A DNA stretch of 64,000 nucleotides from Lolium rigidum (Eukaryota > Streptophyta > Magnoliopsida > Poales > Poaceae). Below, piece after piece: positions 44,985-56,200 of this stretch; the first letter of the stretch is position 1; each line of letters starts with the position of its first letter. The translations under genes and the position numbers were made by a program. The notes below the pieces were generated by a model, which saw only the letters and a program-made list of their open reading frames with translations, was not told the DNA's origin and did not search any database. The stretch is taken from positions 37,313,144 to 37,377,143 of the forward strand of contig NC_061511.1 of the NCBI RefSeq assembly GCF_022539505.1, given 5' to 3'.

Positions 44985-45530
44985 TCTTCATCATGGAGAT
45001 CACCTCGTCCATCAGCTTCAAGTTTTTTACTTCTTGTGAGTGGTCGCCATTGCTGCAACAGGACAATAGATTCAAACCACAATCAACGGGTTGTTGAGAG
45101 AAACCCCCTTCAATAGAAAACGTGTTGCGGATTTTCCACAAGGCCCAGCTCTGGGCAGCAAACATGACCCAAATAAATTTCCTGGATTTTTCCGAGTGAG
45201 AATTTAACAAATCAAAGAACCGGGAAAAGGATCTTGGTTCATCGAGGGCACCCGCTCCAGAGAAACTTAGCAAGATGACAATTGAAGAAAACATGGTCAG
45301 CTGTTTCAGGTAACCCACATAATACACACATACCATTGGAGGGGCCATGCCATTTGCAAGTTGTTCATTTGTAGGTAACCTATTGCAAGCCAATTTCCAG
45401 GTAAAGATTTTGATTTTGGGGGGAATAGCCGCTGACCATATATCCTTGGCATACCCTGACACATCCTTCGATAGAGCGAAGAGGTGGATCATTGCCCAGT
45501 TGGCTCGAGGGCCCAAGAAACTCTGTCACC
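44985..45530 (-). pseudogene. LINE ORF2 C-terminal fragment (RT zinc-binding region), degenerate
   Basis: Minus-strand frame reads DIWSAAIPPKIKIFTWKLAC, then NRLPTNEQLANGMAPP. This 'PPKIKIFTWKL...RLPT' block is the zf-RVT domain of plant L1-type LINEs. A frameshift follows the Cys block, and downstream WALWKIRNTFSIEG is the usual 'ALWxxRN' motif. Not functional. Confidence 0.75.
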
Positions 45531-45639
45531 CGAATTGGCAGGTGTAGACAACATCAATTCCGCTAGCAATATATTACATTGCTCAGTCTCTACAGGTCCA
45601 AAGGTTCATCGAAACGGGATATGCCATGTCGTCCCCCTA

Positions 45640-46485
45640 AATGCCAGGGGAACCAAATAAATAAATTAATTCACCATGTAAGTTATCCACATTCACATAT
45701 GCTGGTTCTATACATGTTGTTTGTGGCTGGAGCGTAGCTCATTGCTTGATCATAGAAATACTTATATGATACAGTTTGAGGTTGTTTGTACATAGGCATA
45801 CAATAAAGGTAATGAAAATATGAGGTATGTCTCTACTTATTTTTTCCTAGGTTGTATTATATGAGACTAGCTGGAGCTAGCTATGTCAGCACTGCTCGAT
45901 ATATTTTTGTTTACATCCTTTTCATATTGGTTTATCATGGTTTGTGACTTTCTGCCAGCAAATGTTTGGTGCATTTACATGAAATCGGTCGTAAGTTGAG
46001 TTTGTCTAAAATAATCTCACGTATATATTTGTTGGTCGTGATTTACGATCCAGATGTGAGATTCATCCAATGTTTTTTTTTGCCCATTTTTAGAAAAATG
46101 GGACAACATTTATTACTAAGCGTTTGTCTTATTTATGTATTCAACCAATGGATAATCTAGCGATCGTCATTGCAAGAACTATTGTACAGATTTCCCCTAA
46201 AAAAATAGCATTGTAAGGAATGGACAATAATGTTCATAGGCTGGAAGAAAGTTGACATGATTTCATTTCCACTTTTAGCCATGTCTTCATGATTTTACAG
46301 CTGCTCACCTGACTGAAAATTCTAATGTTAACTATGAAATACTGCAGCAACGTGTGGGGCATCATCTAGTTCCTCTAATATTTGCAGCAACAGTAGGACG
46401 AATTGAGATACACAAAACGTACTATGTTCAGAGCATATTTTTGTCATTTGAGAGCTTCGGGAAATGTAAATGTGTGCAAGATTCA

Positions 46486-46521
<36 letters not shown>

Positions 46522-47248
46522 ATTGGTGATACTACTTCAGATTTTGCAGGCAACCAGGAGATGGGATTGCCGGCTAGGTCTGGTGTTATCTCTTTGCAGG
46601 CTTCATTGGTTTGTATATCCTTCATGCTAAAAAAATATATTCTAAATTTTCATCAACTCTCATTATAGAAAATAATCTAATTTTTAGTCAATGCCGATGT
46701 CTACATATTTATATATGTATACCTCTCAACAAAAAATGATAAACATAACCGTATGGTAAAAGCCATGAGCAATTGAGAAAGAATTACTCATTCGAGAGGT
46801 ATTCGCATGTGGGCACATTATCTGTTGAACTTTGCACTTGGTTACATTATTGATATATAACTTGCATCCTCTTCATTCAATTTCTTATTTAAAATGCATA
46901 CATGATATTGATTCAGTACTTATAAAATTTGCATCCGCTTCATTTAGTTTCTTATTTGAATGCGCACATGATGCATTTTGTTTCTTTCTTTGATATCTAC
47001 AAGCTATATTTTTAAAATTCCTTCTGCAACACGCGGAGTATCTTCTAGTTCATGTTAATAGCCAAATACTCGACAGACTCCATGTATTATCATACATACA
47101 CTAGCTCAATATATATTGGTCGCTTACACACACAAAGTATCCACCACACACTACAACAATGTCATGTATATCTGGAACTTACAAGAGGTACAACAATATA
47201 TTGTTGATAAATGGCATCTTCTTATGCCACTGAAATGCATTTACTGAC
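45640..47248. other. AT-rich intergenic, no gene recognised
   Basis: Contains a 32-base T run (46488-46519), possibly the A-tail of a minus-strand retroposon, but no target duplication was found. Short ORFs only. Confidence 0.5.
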
Positions 47249-50200
47249 CTATGGACTAGCATCGAAATCTTTGCTTGTTGAAGTGGAATGCACCGAACAT
47301 GTAGCTTTGCTAGTTCCACTTATGTTAGTATTGTTAGCAGAATCATCCATATTGATATACTCAAAGAGGCTAGGACTTCTATTTGGTATTTTTTGAACCT
47401 TTCTTTCTCTCCTAAGCATCACAAGTCGTTCTCCTACCTCTGTCATATCGGGTCGATCTTCTATATCTTCTTTTAGACATTCGACCGCCAACTTGCCAAT
47501 TTCTTCTAGGATGAAGATATCTTCGTCGGTCGCTGCAATCTCCTTATCGAACATTTCCCTACCTGTCTCTTCTTGCTCATAAAGTTTGCAAAAATCAATG
47601 ATGAGGCTATGGTTCTTATCATATACATTTTTCTTTCCGGTAATGAGTTCCAACAGAACTGCTCCGAAGCTATAAACATCACTCTTCTGTGTTAAGAGCC
47701 CAGTTTTCATGAACACTGGGTCAATGTAACCCATGCATCCAACCACCTTTTTGGCAAAATATTCTTCTTTAAGGAGCATTGACAACCCAAAATCAGAGAT
47801 TTTTGGTGTTAGATTGTCATCAAGAAGTATATTATCTGGTTTGATATCACCATGTCGTATGGCTTGAATTGTGTATAGGTGCATGTACCTCAACCCTTCT
47901 GCAGACCCAATTGCTATGTCCAAACGTAAGTCCAAGGAAAGTTTTTGTTTTTTATTGCCATGGAGAATGTCTTCGAGGCTCCCATTAGCTGCAAACTCGT
48001 ACACTAACATTGGAACATCCACCTCCAGGCAGCAACCAATGAGCTTGAGAATGTTCTTGTGGATCATATGTGAATGGATCTTCAGTTCTTCAGCGAATTC
48101 TTTTTTTGTAGCTTCATTTACTTTGATAGAGGCCTTAACTGCCACCATGGTATTATCAGGAAGAATTCCTTTGTAGACTTTGCCGAAGCTTCCGTTACCA
48201 AGAAGCTCTGAATTATTTTTTGTTATTTTCTTCAATCCCTCCTTTGAAAAAATTGTTAGGCCTTTCACATTTTGAAGTATTCTGCCTCCATTCTTTTCAA
48301 ATAATTTATCCAGTTTTTTCTTTTGGACCACTATGAGTACTAAAAGTAGAGCAACCACTAACAAGGATATACCAAGACTGATGCCTGCAATAGATCATGC
48401 AATGAGATACACGTGAGATTTGTCATTATTATTGTTAATTTATTTTTCTAAAATTATGAGAAAATTAATTTAGATACGCCTTTTTATCTACATCATCCCA
48501 TACATGTGAGCCCTTATTTTTATGCAGATGCACCTTATAACAAAAGATAAGTGTGGCGTATGGCCTTGATGGCCTCCACCATCCCCGCCATGATCTCAAG
48601 GACTGGCATTGCTTAGGTGGGCTTGTGGAGAGCATCCCATTCACTAGGATGTGGTCCCACTCCATGAGAGAAGGTGCGCCTTATACCCTACGAGGTACTT
48701 TCACAGCTTAGTGAAAAGCGGGGAAAAGCGATCCTGGTAAGTTTATTATCAGGGAGTGGTATCCCTAGGTAAACCTCGTTGAAGAGGTAGTCATTGCATC
48801 TAAGAGTGCCGATGATGCCTAGCAGCTCGTCAGTTGGATGTTCATCATATCACCATGCCTTTTCAATGGTTCTTGATGAAGCGCGTCACTAGCAAAATTG
48901 CATCGATCTATGAAACACATCTGGACAACATCATTGATGTGGTTTCAGATAAGGTCTATCACCAACATAGAGGATAACGGGGCATGTCATGAACAGTGAG
49001 AGGTGTTGGCGAATGAGGCCGAGTGATGACTAGTTGAGCAGAATGGGTTTGAAATTCACACAAATTTCAGATTTCAGAGCTCAAGAAGAAGTTCAACATA
49101 TGTTCAGTAGAGATGGTGAATCAATTGGCCCGCTTCCCTAAAGCCTATGCTTATGGGTTCTTCTTGCCGATATAGTCATTTACGGACTCACAGAATCCCA
49201 AGAGAATACCTTATAAAATGTGATGATTCTAGTGAAGCACTACCTAACCGTATCGGTGGTTCTTTTTAAGCTCCCACCAAGCTATCATAGATGAATATGA
49301 TTGCAGAGTCGTATGAAAATATAAAACAAATAGCTCTACACGTCTACATTATCACAAACATGCATTTTTTTCAACCCATCTGAGTTGTGTAATTTATGAG
49401 TTTTACCCTTTTGTGATAGTAAGTTATGTATTAGTGCTAATGCTGGTGGCTTGGAGAGAATTTTGGAGACTAAATATGAAATTAGTATGCATATACCTAT
49501 GGCAAGCTTTGCTGCGAGTGTGAAGTTTGGATTGCATGGGTTTTCTCTTGGATCCCCATTACTCCGGTAACCTGAACGGCATATGCAACTATATGATCCC
49601 TCGGTGTCGCGACATACACCCTTGCAAGGAAACTCCTCTCGTGGACGTGCACATTCATCGATATCTACATCATGAATAGAAACTGCAGGCAAAAAGCTAT
49701 GATCAAGTTAATGAACACCAAAATCATCTGTCCTCAGTAGTTTTTTTTAGCACAAATCATATTTCTAAAATAATATGTATGATATCCATGAACTTCAAAA
49801 CTCATGTGATCACAAACCAATGGCGATATGCGTAGGGAAAACATATCGTCTGGTTACTACACCATCAGTTGTAGGTAGTCCATGCAATTTTTCAATCATA
49901 ACTCCACCCTCATGTGATCACATACATCATTTATGCAAGGGCGTAACATCTTCGATGGGGTGGTTTCCCTTCATGAAACATTTCATGAACTACATCGGAA
50001 AAAGTATAATGGGGTGATTTTAAAAATTGATTTCGAGAAATCCTATGATAAGGTGAAGTGGTCTTTCTTGCAACAGACTCTCAGAATGAAAGTTTTTTCT
50101 GATGATTTGTGCTTTGATGCATAGCTTTGTCTCGGGGGGGGGGGGGGGGGGTTTCAATTGGAGTCAATGATAATGGGGGCAAATACTTTCAAACCAAAAA

Positions 50201-53200
50201 GGGGCTCAGACAGGGTAATCCATTATTATCACCAATGCTATTTAATATAGTGGCAGACATGCTCGCTATCTTGATGGAACGTGCAAAGTCTAGGGCCAAT
50301 TGAAGGTTTCATTCCACATCTAGTTGATGGTGGATTTTCCATTTTTCAATATGCCAATCATACAATTATTTTTTATGGAACACGATATCGAAAAAGCAAG
50401 AAACCTGAAGTTAATTCTTTTAGCGTTCAAGGAACTATCGGGTCTGAAAATCAACTTCCATAAGAGTGAGTTGTTTTTTTTTGCGAGGCCCAAGACCATG
50501 TTGCTTTGTATGCTGAATTATTTGGCTGCAGACAAGGCTAATTTCCTATTAGGTACATGGGAATCCTGATTCATTATCAGAGACTTACCAACGCCGAATG
50601 GAAATGGTGGATGAAAGACTACAAATTAGATTAAGTAGTTGGCAAGGCAAATTAATGTCCCTAGGTGGAAGATTGGTTCTTATCAATGATGTACTAAGAA
50701 ATATTGTATTGTATATGATATCTTTCTTCCAACTTCTTAACGGAGTCTTAAAACTATGAGATTATTTCCGATCAAGATTCTTCCAGCAAGGTGAGAAGCA
50801 TACGTATCGACTGGCTAAATGGAATGTGCTTTGCTGCCCAAGTGACTAAGGTGGACTTGGAATCCAAGACCTCTAGGTCAAGAACATGGAATCCAAGACC
50901 TTCAGGTCAAGAACAGGGGCCATCCTTGATAAATGGTTGTTCAAGTTAGTTACCGAGGATGGTATTTGGCAAACACTCCTAAGGAGAAAGTACATCAGCT
51001 CAAAGGCATTGTCTCAGGTCTTTTGAAAACCTGGAGATTCACATTTTTGGGAAATTCTTATGGCGATGAAGAGGTTCATCTTTCCATCCGGATCTTCATG
51101 TATTAGGGATGGTTCGGAAATTCATTTCTGGGAGGACACATGGCTAGGTAATGCCACGCTCAGAGAAAAATACCCGGCACTATTCAATGTTGTGCATTAC
51201 AAAGGTGACCCTCTCACTAAGGTGTTGGAAACTTCCCCATCGAATGTGTCGTTCGGAAGAAGTCTCATTGGACCTCGATAAGAATCATGGAATGACTTTT
51301 TACAACGTCAAGATTCGGTACATCTAATGCAGGGGCCAGATGAAACCTTACTGGCAGTGGTTCATTATCGATGGCTTCCATGTACAATGATTTAATCCAA
51401 GCCTATCCATAATTATTCAAAAAATTGGAAGATGAAGATACCACTTAAAAAAGGTGTTTGTGTGGTATCTTCGCTGTGGTGTGATTCTCACCAAGGATAA
51501 CCTTGATAGACGCAATTGGCGGGGAAGTAAAAAGTGTGTTTTTTTGTCATCATGACGAGACGATAAAGCATTTATTCTTCTAGTCTAAATTTGCTAGATC
51601 TATATGCTCAGCCATCCAAATAGGTTCTACCTTGTACCCACCACGTAGTGTTGCGAATATTTTTGGCAATTAGCTCAATGGTGTGGATACTATATTTAAG
51701 CTACTTATTAGGACGTGAGCGATTGCCGTTATTTGGTCACTAGGGCTAGTGGACATAACAAGGTTTTTAACAATGTATCTTCTTCTCTTATGCATGTCAT
51801 CTACCGGTGCACAACTACAATCTGTTTAAGGTTGACTCTTCAGCGGGTGGAGCATGGCGAACTATTTACGAAGGTGCCTACACGGTTGGAGGATACGGCG
51901 AGGAATATTTTTTTCCAACATGGATGACAGCGTGACCCCCGCCTGGGCACTCCTCCTCCTGAGACGTTTTCTCTTTCACTTCCTTTATTTTTGAGCACTT
52001 GTCGAGAACTTCTTTGATTTTTGGTTGTAATGACAATATTGGTACGGCTATGTACTGTGCATACTAGTTATGCAGAGGTCGGAAATATTGCTTCACAAGT
52101 AATAAAATGCCCATTATCGAAAAATAATCCCTATGTCTCAAGGCCCCTCCCAGGCTAGGTTTGGTTACACCCATTCTGGTGTGGTTACAACACGTACCAC
52201 GAGAATCATCCTGGCCTAGCCATTTTTGTATTCGGTTTTGGACATTTCATAAAGATTCCCTGCTAATTCAGTCCAAATTCCACCCATAGGACATCGTGGA
52301 AAGAATCCCACCGTGGAGCTCGGCTGTGGCCACGGTCTCGGCGACATCTCACAATGAAACTAATATAGATATTAACATCATACATGTAACATACACACTC
52401 GAAGATAAAATGAGACTACAACATAATAAATGACCCAATACATTAAACAATATATAAGTTACTACACATTATGAAGACATTAATTTAGACTAGTAACATA
52501 GCATATATCACTAGTCTAAGTTACTCCCCAATATGATTAACCTTGACTTTAATCATCCTCGTTTTCTTTGTTGTGTCCTCCTCCCAAAATTTCTAGGGTC
52601 CTTGGGAGTTTTATTAGTGTGATAACATAGTGATCTTCATTTAATACTTCTGTAAATTCATTTTTTATATTTGGAATAGTCATCTTATGGTAACATATTA
52701 TATAATCTTAATTGTTCTCTCTCATGTTCAATAACTTGCGACATATCATTTTTTTTAGGTAGCATGCGTGTTAGCTCCTATCTTACTATCACTAGGATGT
52801 TAAGTGGGATCTCAATATATAAAATCCCACTTGTAGTGTAATTTGATTTTTTTTATACTGTAAATTTTATCTTAAATTTGCACTAGAAAAATTGAAATAC
52901 GGTACAGAATTTTGATAGGATCACAATTAACACCTTAACTATCACAACGGGTAATCTAAAAACTAAACATGTATGTCCTAGCGATGACACCGACTCCTAC
53001 AATCGTCTCCAGTAGGTGGTGCAAAATAGGGCCCAAGCATTATTTAAAGGCATATGGAGCTAAATCCGCTGCTCCAATGTATTCCTAAAAGGATATGCGA
53101 TTCTTTGGTCAGATTTATATTTTGGTCCTTGGTGCTGTATATTTGGGAACCAACGTGGTTGCCATATATTGTCATGTAAAATTTGAGGGAATCCAACCCC

Positions 53201-56200
53201 TATTATTATATTGTGATCTAAATTGAATAGAAGGCTAACAATGGAGCCAAGCGAGATCCATAGTTGGTAGGCTTGGTCAATCATCATCACTACCTATTTA
53301 TACATCTTATTTATACATCTTGTAAGACAATGCTTAGGGTCAATCACTTCATTGATAACTCACGGAGTTCGTAAACACTCTCGATTATAGTGAAATTTTG
53401 TTGGCTGGCACTAGTGATTTTTTACGTATTACATGTTGTGATTTCTTTTTTCGTTCTTCGTTATTACCTATCGCATTTATAATAGCTACAATGAAAGTTC
53501 CCCACCAGAGGTCATTTCCATCGCACCCTGATTCCAGCCGATGGTATCAGAGCCAACCTTCATGCTTACACATGCGTGCCCATGTCAAGGGATCAAGCAT
53601 GTGGCGCATGGCTGGAGTGTCCTGTCGTGGCACATGGCATGACACATATTTCGTCACTAGACACACAGACACGTGCCAAGAGGAGAAGTTCATGTCTTGG
53701 GGTTGATCAACGAGAACATCGATCTTCTAAGGGGGATGAGTGTGACATCCTGGCCCAAGACTTAATAGGATTAATATGATACTCATACCAACAAATTGCA
53801 ATTTTTTCTGGAAGCTCATCCCCAAATAACTCTAAGGTTAATTGTGCTGGGCATGGAGCAGTTTGAGGATGGATGGCCGATCGGGAAGTTGATCCCGGGT
53901 GCGCATAAGTGAGAACAAAGTACGCAGAAAAAATATTGTTGGACCTAGTCTAGAGATTCCAGAGAGCTGCCAGGGGTAACAAGTCCGATCGGGAGTATCT
54001 AGGGTGTTCTTACCGTAGCACATTGCCGCCATGATTTCTTGAACAAAACTTCTCCGATGCCACCTCACTGGTCATTCCCGCCTCTTCTGATGTCCGTCGC
54101 AACACCCACAAGCCACAACCACCGCCTAATCTCGGGACTACGTTGGTCGAATCTGTCGATTTCATGCGTCCCTCGCCCCGGCGTCGTTAAAGATGGTTGT
54201 CGCAACAAGCCCACCGACATCGATTAGCGGCTACCGAGACCACCATGTGACCGTTGGCGAGCTTATGCTCCTTTCCAAGTCGTCTGCGCTCAGTCACCAT
54301 GGACCCACCGGATTTGGCAGCATCCCCTGACTCCCCTCCGACCCCTGCCCTGCCCTCGTCACCTTTCCTCGGCCTCCGGCGACCGGCGCCCACCAAAATT
54401 GAGCTCAGGTACACCACCACCACCGTCGGATCTGATGTTTCAATTGCATTCCAAATTTAGGGCACTAGTTTTACATCACCTTGTACGACACCGCTGCTCT
54501 ATTTTACAGTACATTGTATGGCGGAATTTTTTTGTTGCCCCAGAAACTTTTTTATGTGCCCTAAACCTTTTTTTCCTGGGTGGTCGTTTTAAGAGATCCT
54601 CTTAAGGTCACTTTCTGATGAGGAAGACATCGCCCAACTTGCATCACCAATCATGACGTTAATCCAACAGCTAGATCATAAATGAATTGGATAAGAAAAA
54701 TTAACACGGATTACCCTGCCCCAGGAAATCTTCTTGATAACAAATTTTAAGCAGAAGTCTCTCTCCTCCGTCTTATACTACTAGTATTTTTTCTTACCTT
54801 CTGCCTACACATGACATTGATACAAGTTACGCTAGCTACTTCGTCGCAAGTCAAAGTTACAGAGTCTAGTCGGTATGGAGAGCGTTTGGTTTATAAATCA
54901 TTCGAGGATTACTAGGACTCGTAGTAGGTGTTTGCTCTAAAACATAAATCCAAGATTTCATTGCTAGATAGATCCTATATTTTCCTGTACAAGAATGATT
55001 ATCTTATATTACTATGGTTATTTTATTCATAGGATTTGTATAAGAACTGTGTACGATTTAGATCCTATGGAAAAAAATTATATATAAATAGTTTAATTTA
55101 TAGGAAAAAATCATGTAGAAACTAATTCTATAGAAATCATGTAGAAAAAAATATTACATCATACGTCATGAAAAAATCCTGTACTACAATTTAAAACACT
55201 TCATCCTCCCATAAGATTCAAGTAGCCATGATATCCCAATTCTATCCTTGTTCTATTTCTAAGCTCTTTATATTCTAGGAATGAAAGGAGCGCTATTAGA
55301 CATGGTCATACTAAGAAGGATATTGTTTAAACAACCATTAAAAGCAAGCTACCATGGAGTACTTGGCCCCTTCGGTTATCTATGATATCTTGTTTCTCTT
55401 TATTTTTTATTTCTACAACCAAATTGTAACTTTCAAATCGGAATAGGTACTCCCAAAACCGAAATGTTTTTTTTACGCATAGATGTAGATACACCCACTA
55501 ATTGAAAAGCATACTTTAAAATGTAGAAAAAACACTATAATTTTTTTAAGGTGCATAACACCTGGACATTCTATGTTCACACATAAAAATTTCCCCAAAA
55601 AGTGACATTTTTGTAAGTTTTGTAAAAAAAAAAAGATAATTCTCAGTGCTCCAAAATAGCTTCTGAGACTTTTTTTGTCTTTTTTACACAACTCACAAAA
55701 AGTATTTTTTTCTTCAACAAGACTTTGTGTGTGAACATAGCATATCTGGGTGTACACGTAGAATTGTTTTTTTATATGCTTGATATTTTGAAATACATTT
55801 AAATGCATTTTTTGTAACAGTTGTATTCGGACCTATGAGACAAAACACCATATCCCAAATGTGAAATTATATATTCTAACTTTTAAATTTTGATAAGGCA
55901 TTCGCTTCAAGATTAATAGAGAACTCATAATTCAAATTCTAAATATTTGAACTGTAGAATTTGTTATAATTCTCAGCTAGCTGGGAACTAAGTTAGTTCT
56001 CAATCAAGTCGTACACCGTTCGATTGTATCGTAATTCATGCATATATAAGTTACAAGTTGGATTGCAACAAATTTTCTTAGTTGCAAATGGGGATGCATC
56101 TAAGAAAAGAATCTAAGCAATTAGATTTGATTTGTGGTATGTACTGGCCATGGGTTACAGTTAATATTTGATGGTGCAATCTCACTAAGAACTAAGTGAA

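Noticed and set aside
48465..49335. Possible extra WAK exon between exons 2 and 3
   Set aside because: No in-phase EGF-like or transmembrane coding; exons 2 and 3 already join in phase across the membrane segment.
53542..53553. tRNA gene
   Set aside because: The sequence is only the 12-base complement of the initiator tRNA 3' end (a primer binding site), without A/B boxes or cloverleaf.
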